A DNA stretch of 30,000 bases, taken from NCBI GenBank assembly GCA_963575745.1, contig CAUYUJ010006347.1, forward strand, positions 399,465-429,464, read 5' to 3'. This stretch comes from Prorocentrum cordatum. Lineage: Eukaryota; Sar; Dinophyceae; Prorocentrales; Prorocentraceae. Position numbers and translations under genes: made by a program. This document shows, piece by piece, positions 1-9,724 of this stretch; within the stretch, counting starts at the first letter, position 1, and each line of letters begins with the position of its first letter. Under the pieces are notes generated by a model. The model made no database searches. It worked only from the letters and a program-made list of their open reading frames with translations, and was not told the DNA's origin.

Positions 1-257
1 GAGACATCCGCGTGGACCTCCGAGTTTCTATGTTTATGTCATTCTTCGCTCCCCCAATACAGGCCTCGGAAGAAATTGGCGAGTTCTCATGCCGCATTCA
101 TCTGTCAATGCCCTCCCCCAATGATCAATGTTGGCGGCGGGTCGAACGAGCTACAGTTCGACTGCAGTCTTCCCCGCGAGTGCCAACTCTGAGTTTGGGG
201 GGCGGGGGAGTGGCCACAACTTGTTCCCCTATACCATACCTCGAAGAAGGAAAAACG

Positions 258-418
258 GCATAAACATAAACTTGTGGCGGCCCGCGCGGATTTCTTGGAT
301 CTGCGCTGGGACCCCTTGGCGGCGCCTCCGGCGCCGCCCCTGGGGCGTTCCGCGCGCCAGGGAGGGGGGCCCAGCTCAGATCCAGGAATTCCGCGCGGAC
401 CGTCAAAAGTTTATGTAT
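258..418. repeat. Foldback repeat: large imperfect palindrome
   Basis: The left arm (258-315) and the reverse complement of the right arm (364-418) align over about 55 bp with roughly 80% identity by eye. Both contain ACATAAACTT, then CCGCGCGGA, then a GGATCTG-GCTGGG core. The spacer is 316-363. A further right-arm-like copy lies at about 8-40 (CCGCGTGGACC followed by GTTTATGTC), so the window opens inside another member. The structure resembles a foldback or MITE-like element. No coding capacity is evident and no target-site duplication was established. Confidence 0.7.
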
Positions 419-423
419 CTGAC

Positions 424-1289
424 GTTTCTTGTTCCTCGACTCACCGATCTCGGTCAGGCCCGTCCTGGGCCCACAGGCGGTGCACATGCTTCCCTGGCCC
501 AACCACGAGGGCGGATGCGCACTTCCTGGGCCCAGGATGAGCCTCGCCAGGATCGGTGCATGTGCATGTGCATGCTCCTCCTCCCTACAGTGGACTGGCA
601 AGGGCCTTCGCGCACAGACTTACCGCGGAAGGTGGCGCGCAAGCGCCCGCTGCTCCACGCGGCGTGCCACGCTGGCGGCCCGTGTGCGCCGCGGCGTGAG
701 GTCGCTGTGTCTTCTCGCGTGAGACCCGTGTCCTGTCGTCGCCAGCCTGCTCTTGCGGCCCATGGGCCGCCGGCAGGGGACTGCGGGGGCGGCAGACGGC
801 GCCGCCCTGACCACCCGGGCTTGGCTGGTGGGTCTGGCGCTGCTCCGGACGGCAGGCTCCCCCACCTCCTGTCGTCGCGGAAGGGTCACGGCGGACGGCC
901 TTTGGGGCAATTTGCGGCCTCCTGGGGCCTTCGCCGGGCCCTGGGACCAACAAAAGGCGGCCCGGGATGACCGAGATGAGAATCCGATGTCGAGGAAAAG
1001 GCCCAGATCCCCAGGGATCGCGGATTCGGGGGGGGGGGCAGGGCGCCAGAGGCGGGGGCACAGCAAACGGGGGCACGGGGAACGCCGATTGCCACGTTTG
1101 GCTCTGCCCCCGTTTATGTAGGGGGCCTTGGGCGCCGTGGTCGGGGGCACAGTACACGGGGACAGCCGGACAAGCCTAAGCCCCCGTTTAGCTAAAACCC
1201 CGTTTGCAAAGCCCCGAGGGGCCGCCCAGGCCTGCGACGAGATTCGCCAAGTCATTACTTTTCCCCAGTACTTGGGGGGGGGGAGTTCC
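424..1289. other. GC-rich stretch without a recognisable gene
   Basis: Several long open frames overlap here on both strands, but they are Arg/Pro/Gly/Ala-rich, unlike any family I recognise, and are expected by chance at this GC content. A G-run lies near 1029-1037. The string CCCCGTTTATGTA near 1108-1121 echoes the foldback family to the left. No other signal was seen. Confidence 0.5.
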
Positions 1290-1299
1290 GGATCTCGGC

Positions 1300-1465
1300 T
1301 GGTGCCCGCCCGCGGCTTCCCGTGAGCGCCGCGTGGGCCCCCCGAGCTCTGGGGGGCACGCCGAGGCGTCGCATGGTGCCCGCCCGTGGGCGCCTCGAGC
1401 GTGCCCGCGCTGGGGAGGTACGCCGAGGTTTCGCATGGCGCCCGCCCGTGGGCACTTTGCGGGCG
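1300..1465. repeat. Minisatellite, 62-74 bp unit, about 2.5 copies
   Basis: The string GTGCCCGCCCG or GCGCCCGCCCG recurs at about 1302, 1376 and 1438. The second and third copies are preceded by ACGCCGAGG, YGTCGCATGG or TTTCGCATGG. Spacing is 74 and then 62 bp. The repeat explains the overlapping Arg/Gly/Pro-rich frames on both strands. Confidence 0.65.
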
Positions 1466-1477
1466 CCCCGATAGCGT

Positions 1478-2219
1478 GCACCACGTAGACTGCACCACGT
1501 AGGTTTTCTTTTTTCTAGCTAGAAAATAGACTCGACCCCCTCCCAGGATTGTCGATACCCCTTGTCGCATTACAATTTGCATACGGTTCTGCCCCGTCGT
1601 CCATCCGAAATGTGAACTCGTACCATCCCAGGCAGGCCGGTATCGCCCCCCCCCCAGCCATCATCTGCAAGGGGCCGACAACTTCAAGTTCGGCAAAGTG
1701 AATCACACCACGTAGCTTACACAACATAGCTTGCGCCACCTAGCTTGCACCACGGCCTGCATTACCGACATGCATCTTCAAAAGAAAATCGGACCGAACC
1801 CTTCCTGAGCCCAGACTGATTTGGCCGCCCTGGGACACCGCAAATTACATGTGGTTCTGCCTCACCGTTCATTTTCCAAATGAGACCATATCATCCAAGT
1901 AAACACTGGTATCGCCCCTTCCCTCCCTTTTTGGTTTCATCCCTGCGAAATAAAGCAGCGCGCGCACCCGTATATCTCAAACGACGTTTTTGCAAGCAAA
2001 CTCTGTACAACAAATACACAGCGTACACACGCGCACGCACATGGTATATACAAACATACCTACCAAGCACCCTCACACTGCAATGATACCAAAGTACAAA
2101 CAACGCAACATAACTGTTCGGTGGTTTTTTTTTCATCAAAACGATTGCAGATTGTCTGCCCCGCGCACAAAGGAAAGCACATGTAAAACCCGCAGTGCAT
2201 ACGCAGGACGAAATATGTT
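1478..2219. repeat. Short 15-bp repeat cluster plus inverted fragments of the composite repeat
   Basis: Positions 1478-1503 and 1702-1760 carry degenerate copies of a ~15 bp unit with core GCACCACGTAG. Between and after them, about 1563-1660 and 1845-1925 resemble, in inverted orientation, a segment found at 6052-6090 and 7550-7587 (ATTTGCATACGGTTCTGCC and GGTATCGCCCC strings). Positions 1940-2215 are lower in GC than the surroundings and hold no recognisable gene. Confidence 0.5.
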
Positions 2220-2720
2220 CCTCTTGAGGTCGAAGCGTCGATGAGGAGTTCGCGAGATAACACGGCGCCGCCGAGCGGACGGCGTCCGGACGACCTGCGC
2301 GCAACAACCGTTGAGTGGGACCCGCGATCGCGGCAAGTCGATGGGAGGGCGCGGGACAGCGCAGGGCCCATGCGCAGGGTGAGAGTTTTTCCTCTTGAGG
2401 TGAAAATGTCGATGAGGCGAGATAACATCGGCGCCGTCGAACGGACGGCGCTTGGACAAGCTGCGCGCAACAACCGTTGAGTGGGACCCGCGATCGCGGC
2501 AAGTCGATGGGAGTGCGCGGGGCAGCGCAGGGCCCATGCGCCCGATGAAAGATTTTCTTCTTGAGGTGAACATGTCGATGAGGAGTTCGCGAGATAACAT
2601 CGGCGCCGCCGAACGGACGGCGTCTGGACGAGCTGCGTGCAACAACCGTTGAGCGGGACCCTCGCTCGCAGGAAGTTAATGAGAGTGCGCGGGGCAGCGC
2701 TGGGCCCATCATGGGAAGTT
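2220..2720. repeat. Tandem repeat, three copies of a ~168 bp unit
   Basis: Units begin at CCTCTTGAGG (2220), CCTCTTGAGG (2391) and CTTCTTGAGG (2557), giving periods of 171 and 166 bp. Each unit contains GATGAGG, GAGATAACA, GGCGCCG, CAACAACCGTTGAG, CGCGATCGCGGCAAGT (degenerate in unit 3) and CAGGGCCCATGCGC in that order. The open frames on both strands are by-products of the repeat. Confidence 0.85.
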
Positions 2721-2770
2721 GATGGGCGAGACCCCCTGCCCCCGCAGACTCTTAACACGGGCGGGTTCCG

Positions 2771-3010
2771 GGGTCCGCGGATCCGATTTCTTCCCGCTTC
2801 CCGTCTAAATTTTATAATGCAGATGTACAGCGGGGTAGGAATCGGATCTGCAGTAGAACTATTATTGGGCGGGGGTCCAGAAAATCTGAAATCGAATTCG
2901 CGCGGACGGAAATCGGATCCACCGAAACCGAAACCAAAACCAAAAGTGGATCCGCGCGAATTTCGTTGGACCCCACGGCGGTTATCCCACGCGCGTCTGT
3001 TCAAGATTTC
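2771..3010. repeat. Nested hairpins related to the foldback family
   Basis: An imperfect inverted pair lies at 2778-2798 and 2829-2850 (CGGATCCGATTTCTTCCCG against AGCGGGGTAGGAATCGG). A second hairpin has a perfect 9-bp stem, CGGATCCAC at 2914-2922 and GTGGATCCG at 2946-2954, around a loop of CGAAAC/CAAAAC repeats. Outer arms GGTCC...GAATTCGCGCGG and CCGCGCGAATTTC...GGACC extend the symmetry. Similar arm strings occur in the 258-418 palindrome. Confidence 0.65.
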
Positions 3011-3129
3011 AAACCGTCGTTCCGGGCCCAGGAGGAAAAAACTGTTTTTTTGAGGGCGTATAATCTTACCACGCGCTGTGTCCGCGTTGATCCGGCACGC
3101 GCCCAGTGCCATTACCCGCAATCAACGGT

Positions 3130-3770
3130 ATGATGAGGGCCACGCGAGCGCGCGTTGAAATCCGTCCAAGACCGCGTCTTTTCTAAGCATTGCAGGATAA
3201 AGAATTCCACCCACGCGTCGAAAACATCCGCCTTCCCCCACGAAGAGGTCGCCAGATGCGTCGGCATATCGCGCGCGCACTTGTCGCAGTCGTCCGCGCC
3301 AGCGCCACCGCGCAAGCGACGCCGTCGTCGTCGTTGGTCGCCGGCACTGCCGTCACCATCAGTCATTCATTTTCATCACCGGCACATGGGCCTCGTGATC
3401 CTTGTGCGCCTTGACATCGCCACCGTCGTCGTTGTCGCTAGCGCCGCTGCCATCGCCATCGCGTCGGCCGCGGTCGACGTCGCCAACGCAGCCGCGCCCG
3501 CCCTCGCCACCGGCTCGCGCTGAAGAAGTGCCCGCGCGCCTGCGCGGGTTGTGAGACGCACTGGGAAGTCCCCAGAGGCCAGCGCCACCGCGGCCGCGTC
3601 GGTCGCCCCTGACTAGCCGGCCGCTCTGCACGCGAGCTTCCGCGCGCCAGCGCGGCGGAAAAGATGCGCGCGCCGGGGCAAACCAGTCACCGCTGTGGCA
3701 GCCGCGCGAATTGCCGCCAAACAAAAACGGCGCGATGGTGGGGCGATTGCGCGAGCAGTGAACTTGTCAA
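3130..3770 (-). repeat. Composite dispersed repeat, inverted copy A
   Basis: Read on the minus strand, this stretch follows the order of the + oriented copies at 4.0-7.5 kb, ending with the string CTGCTCGCGCAATCG (its complement lies at about 3740-3755). A GTCGTC/CGCCAC-rich middle (3300-3490) corresponds to the GACGAC-rich middle of the + copies. It resembles 8.16-8.67 kb in the same orientation. No gene is recognisable; the Ala- and Arg-rich frames are triplet-repeat by-products. Confidence 0.5.
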
Positions 3771-3781
3771 GTCACGAATTG

Positions 3782-4005
3782 GCAGCACCTAGCTCCACCG
3801 CGTAGATTCCGCAAGTTCGCGTTCACCACGCAGCTTGCACCGCGTTGGTTACAGCGCTTAGGTTGCGCCGCATAGATGGCGCCACAAAGCCAACGCCACA
3901 TAGCCACGCGGCTTGAACCGCGTAGACTGCACCGCGTACCTTGCACAACATAGCTTGCACGACGTAGACTTCGCCATGAATAATGCACCGCGCAGACTGC
4001 GCCGC
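3782..4005. repeat. Degenerate ~15-bp repeat array (core GCACCGCGTAG)
   Basis: At least a dozen imperfect units follow one another, such as CCACCGCGTAGATT, TTGCACCGCGTTGGTT, TTGCGCCGCATAGAT, CTGCACCGCGTACCTT and TTGCACAACATAGC. The same unit recurs at 1478-1503, 1702-1760, 4905-4945, 7640-7712 (inverted) and 8684-8800. Confidence 0.75.
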
Positions 4006-4059
4006 GTGGATGCCCCCCCCACCAGACCGCCGCGGCCGCGGCGGCGCCGACCGCGGGGG

Positions 4060-4900
4060 CTCCCCCAGTGCGTCTCAGAGCCCGCGCTGACGCGCGGGCA
4101 CTTCAACGCGAGACAGTGACTCGGGCGGGCGCGGTTTCATGGGCACGTCGGCAACGGCCGACACGATGGCGAGCGCGTCCACGCTAGCGACGAGGACGAC
4201 GACGACGACGACGGCAGGGCACATGACGGCGCCGAAGCTGGCCACGCGACGACGATGGCGCCCGCGCGTTGGCGATGAGGGTTGGGATGGGATTTCGACG
4301 CGCGCGCGCGGCCGACGCGCGAGAGTGGCCCGCATGGAATTACGCGACAGGGGTCGCGCCCCCCGCCCCACAGGCGCGCGCGCGAGGGTGTTCGAACGAT
4401 TTCGACGCGCGCGCGCGAGCGGTCCATTCGGTTGCGCTCCATGCAATTCTTGGGGGCCGATGATTCGCGCAAGAGCATCGAAAAAGCATTCGCAAGAACG
4501 CGCGCGCGTATAGTTTTGCCTGGGAAGACGAATGTTGCAGAACCATGTATTTACTTGGTTTGGGGGCACTCGATTTTGAACCCCCAACGAACGAAACCCG
4601 ACGTTGTTGAAGGACTGCGGCACGCGCCCGCGAGGGCGCGAGGCGCGTGCACTTCGTTCCGTTCGCTGCAGCGGACGCGCGGAAACCGCTTCTGGGCGAT
4701 AAACGAGCGCGCGCGCATAGCGCCTTTTCGAGAGCACGGCGGGGTGGGGGGTCGAACCCGGCCCGGCTGGGATGTAAAAATCAAATAAGGAACGAACGAC
4801 GGCGCAAATCATCTGCAAATTACACATCCCCAGGGCGGGGGGGGCAACCCCAGGAGGGGTGAGGAGCGGGCCCTGGTTCTTCCGCAGGAAGGGGCGCCTG
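4060..4900 (+). repeat. Composite dispersed repeat, direct copy 1
   Basis: It shares an ordered series of blocks with copies at about 4.94-6.14 and 6.18-7.6 kb. These are GTGACTCGGGCGGGCGCGG (4118-4136), a GACGAC-rich tract, then TTGGCGATGA, CGCGCGCG, GAGTGGCCCGC and ATGGAATTA (4269-4345), and later a block ending CACTCGATTTTGAA (about 4558-4580). A frame of 168 aa across it is not conserved between copies and is not taken as a gene. Confidence 0.6.
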
Positions 4901-4904
4901 CGCG

Positions 4905-6140
4905 ACGCAACCTATATTGCGCAGTCTATCTGGCGCAACTCACGCATGCTCGCAGCGGGTCGCCAACCCCACTGCTCGCGCAAACATCCTGCCCGCCCGC
5001 CCACAACTTGGCTCGCAGATCCATGCGACGGCGATTGCTACGAGTGCTCGGCGCTGGTTGGCGCATCTCCGCGGCCGCGCTGGCCCGCGCATGCCCGCGC
5101 GCGCCGCGGCCGACTAGAGCGGCGCGACCGACGAGGCCGCGGTGGCGCTGACCGCCGGGCGCTTCCTAGCGAGCACTCCAGCGCGAGTCGGTGACTTGGG
5201 CGGGCGCGGTATCATGGCGACGCCGACAAGAGTAGACGCGACGATGAGTAGCGACGATGACGACGAAGGTGGCGGCGACGACGGCAAGGGCAACGACGGC
5301 GCCGAGACGTCCTCGCGTCGGCGATGAAGGCGGTGGAAGGAGTTTGACACGCGCGCGCGGCTGTCGCGCGCGAGTGGCCCGCGTGGACTTATTTGACACG
5401 GGCCGCGCGCCCCCCAACCCCAGCGCGCTCAAGGGCATTCGGGTGAGTTCGACATGCGGAGCGAGAGGCCTGTTCGGCAGCATTTGATGTCAATGTTGAA
5501 GAAGGCATTCTGGAAATCGATGTTTCGAAACCACGCGTTTTGTTTGGTTGCCGGGGCACTCAGCGTTGAAATCCGCGCGGCGCCTGAGGTTTTTAACGGT
5601 ATCCGCGCGCTTGCGCGACGACGCGCGCGCGTGCATTTCCCCCCGTTTATGGCGAGGGGTTCCTGCGACAGCACACGCGCGCGAGCGCTCGAGTGGCCCC
5701 GACACGCGCGCGCGGGAGGCCCGCTTGATAGCATCTCATGAACACGTTGAAGCAACGCATGGCTGCGTCAAGAAATCGCAAGGGCCCGAGCGCAGTCTTT
5801 GTTTGAACATTTATGTAGCGAAATCATGTTGTTTTATATGTTTTCCGGGCGCTCGGCTTCGAAATCCTTCCGAGGCCCAGGGTTGTTTGGTTGGGCGATG
5901 TCGGCACGCGCGCGCGACGACGCCGCGCGCGAGATCATTCACACCTGATGGTTGTTAATGAGCGAGCGCGCGCGCACAGCATTTGTCGCCGCAGGGGATG
6001 AAGGGGGGGAAGTGTCACCGGTATGCTTGGAATGGCATGAGTTCATGTTTGGGATGGACGGCAAGGCAGAATCGCATGTACATTGCACGCGAAAAGGGGG
6101 AGGGGGGGCGGGGTAGATCCGAACAGATTCTTTCAGAGAG
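4905..6140 (+). repeat. Composite dispersed repeat, direct copy 2
   Basis: Blocks in order are a short 15-bp repeat stretch (4905-4945), CTGCTCGCGCAAACA (about 4971), ACTTGGCTCGCAGATCCATG (about 5006), GTGACTTGGGCGGGCGCGG (5192-5210), a GACGACG-rich middle, GAGTGGCCCGCGTGGA (about 5372), GGGGCACTCAGCGTTGAAAT (about 5553), a second such block near 5842-5862, and a terminal block with GGGATGGACG and CAGAATCGCATG (6050-6078). No gene is recognisable. Confidence 0.65.
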
Positions 6141-6159
6141 GAAAGGAGAAGTCACCTCT

Positions 6160-7620
6160 GTTCGCAATATGTTGTCCATTCCGCTGCTCGCGCAATCACC
6201 CCACACACCCACCCGCAACTTGGTTTACAGAACCCATGCGGCGGCGATTGCGATGAGTGCTTGGAGTTGGCTGCTGCTTCTGCGGCCGCGCTTGCTCGCG
6301 CGCGCAAAGGCCACATAGTTTGGCGCGACCGACGCGGCCGCGGTGGCGCTGACCGCTGGGCACTTCCCAGTGGGCACTTCAGCGCGAATCGGTGACTTGG
6401 GCGGGCGCGGCATCGCGGCGACGCCGACAAGGTAGACGCGATGATGAGAGTAGCGATGATGGCGAAGATGGTGGCGGCGACGACGGCAGGGTCAATGACG
6501 GCGCCGAGACGTCCTCGCGTCGGCGATGAAGGCGGCGGAAATAGTTCGACATGCGCGCGTGGCCGACGCGCGCGAGTGGCCCGCGTGGAATTATTTGACA
6601 CGGATCGTGCCCCCCACCCCCGTCCCCGCAATCGCGCAGGGGCGCGCGAATGATTGCGGCGTGCGGCGCGAGGGGCCGTATTGGCTGAATTTCAACAGGG
6701 CATGTTGAAGAACCTATGGCTTTTCTTTTGGGGGGGAGCGCGAGCCCGAGTATTTTTTCAAACTGATGTTGTAAATCGTTGTGCTTTTATTGTCAAGGCC
6801 TCCGGCCGGTGCCGCCGATCTGGGACGACCCCGCTGTCAGAAGGACGTTTTCGCCCCAGCGCGCTTGTTCAAACGCACGCGGTTTGGAAACAGCTTGGAG
6901 GCATTGCGTGGGTTTCTTGAGGGGCCTGAGCTGGAACTCCGATTTCGCCACCAGAATTGACTCCGACCCTTCCCCCACCCCGGCAGAGCCACCCTGGCAC
7001 CCCCCTTCCAGCTGAGTTGAAGCTCGAGAACTGAGGCTCACGCTATTTCTGAGGGTTTTTGAAACTCACACGCCGGATCGGCGGATTTGTTTTCGGGACA
7101 CTAGGTTTTGAAATCCGTACGACACCTGATGTTTGTGGCGGGTTTCGGCATGTGCGCGCGACGACGCGCGCGCGCATGTCGTCCCAGGGATTATTGCGAC
7201 AGCACGCGCGCAAGGGCGTCCCAGCGATTCCGACATGCGCGCGCGGGAGGCTCACGTCGTAGCGAATTATGAAATGCGCAGGAGCCCGAGCGCAAGCTTA
7301 ATGTGTCGGGAAACCATGTTTGTTTTCTATGTTTTCGGGGCGTTGGATTTGAAATCCCCGTGCAATCCAAGGCTTCGGACGAATTGCCACATGCGCTCGC
7401 GACGACGCGCGCGCGTGTGCATGCCGTTCCATATGTTGTAAAGGATTTCGGAAACTGATGATGTTTGAAAAGCGAGTGTATGCGATTGTCTGTTCTTGCA
7501 GGGCATGAGGGGGAGTATTGGTTTAGCTTGGATGATGCGCGTTCATATTTGGGGTGGACGATGGGGCAGAATCGTATGCAAATTGCCATAGGAAAAAAAC
7601 GGGCCCATTGAGTCAAGGGG
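6160..7620 (+). repeat. Composite dispersed repeat, direct copy 3
   Basis: Blocks in order are CTGCTCGCGCAATCACCCC (6183-6201), ACTTGGTTTACAGAACCCATG (about 6218), GTGACTTGGGCGGGCGCGG (6392-6410), the GATGATG/GGCGACGACGG middle, GAGTGGCCCGCGTGGAATTA (about 6574), two TTTTGAAATCC or TTTGAAATCC blocks (about 7105 and 7345), and the terminal GGTGGACGATGGGGCAGAATC block (7551-7571). A segment without the repeat, about 6790-7040, holds no recognisable gene. Confidence 0.65.
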
Positions 7621-7639
7621 GTCGATTAAAACATTGTGT

Positions 7640-7712
7640 TAGAATGGAGAATCTACGTGGTGCAACATACGCGGTGCAATCTATATGGTACAATATCCGT
7701 GGTGTTATTTAC
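7640..7712 (-). repeat. Degenerate ~15-bp repeat array, inverted
   Basis: About four units of TACGTGGTGCAACA, ACGCGGTGCAATCT and ATATGGTACAATATCC read as the reverse complement of the GCACCACRTAG units seen elsewhere in the window. Confidence 0.7.
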
Positions 7713-7713
7713 G

Positions 7714-7863
7714 ACGAGCGGCGACGAGGCGGCGACGGGGCGGCGACGGCGACAACAAAGCCGCCAGACCGCCACACCAGCCCAGGCGACGGGCGGCGAC
7801 GAGGCGGCGACGGTGCGGCGGCGGCGACAACACAGTTGCCAGATCGTCACACCGTCCAAGTTC
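7714..7863. repeat. Two tandem 75-bp copies of a GGCGAC-rich unit
   Basis: GCGACGAGGCGGCGACGG starts at 7721 and again at 7796, and both are followed by GGCGACAACA, then GCCAGA and GTCACACC or GCCACACC. The repeat lies directly beside the inverted 15-bp array. Confidence 0.8.
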
Positions 7864-7899
7864 TCCAAAACAGAAATCAAAACCCCTAAGTGAAAACAC

Positions 7900-8670
7900 T
7901 GCTTGGAAAAATTGGCTCTACCACCCTTTCCTCCCGGCCCGACTTATCGGCAGCCCCTGTGAAATTGCAATTACATATGGTTGCGCATCGGTGTTGATTC
8001 GAAACCATACCGTCCCAGCAAATTGGTATGTCCCCACCCCCTTCACCCCTGTCAAATGATACGATTCGCGCGAAGTCGTTTATAGCACATGTTGATGCAT
8101 TCACGAACGCTTTGCCGAAAACACACAAAAAAAAGTCCACACGCGCGCGCACATGTCTAAACCATGACAAGCACACAAATTCTGCGAGGGTGCCAATTGA
8201 AACCACCAGGAAACTACGTGTCGCATCGCGGAATGATATCAGGCGGCGGGCCACGTGCGCGCGCCGCCACGCGAGCGTGTCCAAATCCTTCTGGAACCGG
8301 TGGTTTTCGAAGCATTCGATCATCTAGTTTTTCAAAACAGCATTTTCTTCATCAAACAATAGCCAGGGTTGTCGGGTTTCCGCGCGCGCACATTTCCTCA
8401 CCATCGTCCGCATCAGCGCCGCCGCATCACGCCATCGTCATTGCAAATCGCCGCGGATGCCGCCATCGTCACTCAAGCACGTTCATCATCGACACATGCA
8501 CCTCAGCATCGCCAGTGGCGTTAGCAACATCAGCGCCGTCATTGGGACTGCCGTCGTCAGCGTCATCATCGCCACAAGCGTGGCCGCAGAGATTCGCCAT
8601 GGCCAAGCAACCATCGCAAACCAAGGTGCATGTGGGAGGGTGGGATGATTGCGCGAGCAGTAGAGTTGAC
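7900..8670 (-). repeat. Composite dispersed repeat, inverted copy B
   Basis: Read on the minus strand it begins with GGTGGGATGATTGCGCGAGC reversed (about 8637-8660), has the AACCAAGG / GGTTTGCGATGG block (8605-8625), a CATCGTC-rich middle (8400-8590) and a CGCGCGC block (8250-8275), and ends near 7960-8050 with the terminal block also seen inverted at 1563-1660. It mirrors copy A at 3.13-3.77 kb. Confidence 0.55.
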
Positions 8671-8683
8671 AGCCCATGAGTGG

Positions 8684-8815
8684 GCACAAATCAATTGCAC
8701 CACACGGTTTGCACCACATCGTTTGTACCATATAGGTTGCACCCCCTGGTTTGTCTCACATACCTCCTTACACCACATGGTTGCACCACATAGCTTACGC
8801 ATCCACGTTGCAATG
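8684..8815. repeat. Degenerate ~15-bp repeat array (core TTGCACCACAT)
   Basis: Seven to eight units follow one another, such as TTGCACCACACGGT, TTGCACCACATCGT, TTGTACCATATAGG, TTGCACCCCCTGGT, TTACACCACATGG and TTGCACCACATAGC. It adjoins inverted copy B just as 3782-4005 adjoins inverted copy A. Confidence 0.8.
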
Positions 8816-9724
8816 ACTTGCTGTGTGGGGTGCAAGCTGGCTAACATGACTTTTGTCAGCCCGGGCTTTCTTTTCGCGCGTTTCTGCATCCGGGGGCCCG
8901 TTCCGGGCTCGAGGATTCTCGAACACGGATCCGGGGCGACGGACCCCCGGGGAAGCAGGCGGGGCGTGTTGGGGCCGCGGGTTGGACAAAAACAGATCGG
9001 CGGCTCTTTGGGGAAGGAAGCGTCGGCCACTCGCGAACGAGAGCCGTGCAGGTCAAGCAGACGTTCGGGTGTTGCACCCCCCCCGCCAGATGGTCAGTCG
9101 GGGGTTGACATCCTTCAGGCTCTGAGCCTTCACATATTGTGGGGAAATTTGACCTGCACTGGGAAAGGTTCACATGTGGTTGCCCAATCCGTTCTCGTAT
9201 CGCCTTCTTGGGGCCCTTCCCGAGAGGCCCTCGTCGCAACGGCTGGATTCGCTTCGGAATCTTCGTCAGGACGCCTCATGGGGCGAGGTCCAGGGGGGAG
9301 CAGTGGAATAGACACATCGAATAGGAAACACGCCTGCCAACAGGTGCCCCACTGAGATGAGGTATCCCGCCATGGCCCTTGGGACCAACGGAAGCCCTGG
9401 GCACCATAAGACGTTCAAAGGCCAGCGACGAATATGTCCCTATCTTTTACAGCAAGGTTCCTCAGTTTCTTCAGGTTCCCCCCTTATGCTGTTGCAAACT
9501 CAGCGTTGGAAAGACAGCACTAACATCCAGTTGCGTTACCGCGCGAGACCGCCGTCGCGCTCGGGCGGGCGGGGGGGGTGGGAGGGCGCTCGGAGGGGGA
9601 AGGGGGACGATCCACGGACCTCCCCTTTCCCAAGCTTTGTATGTGGGGCCACGCCATGCCCAGCAAGCAAGTATCCTGACGAAGGACCCAACCAAAAGAT
9701 CATGCGGGAGCCCCGACCAAAGAA
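8816..9724. other. Unassigned sequence before the first satellite
   Basis: Positions 8850-8990 are GC-rich with clustered CCGGG strings. Positions 9360-9540 are lower in GC and briefly open in two + frames, but the peptides match no family I know. No repeat, RNA gene or motif was recognised. Confidence 0.4.

Noticed and set aside
128-1582. Large overlapping frames of 280 and 320 codons on opposite strands
   Set aside because: They are Arg/Pro/Gly-rich, have no recognisable domain, and are explained by high GC and local repeats.
4747-4775. tRNA B-box-like string GGTCGAACCCGG
   Set aside because: No A box at the right distance upstream and no cloverleaf could be drawn.
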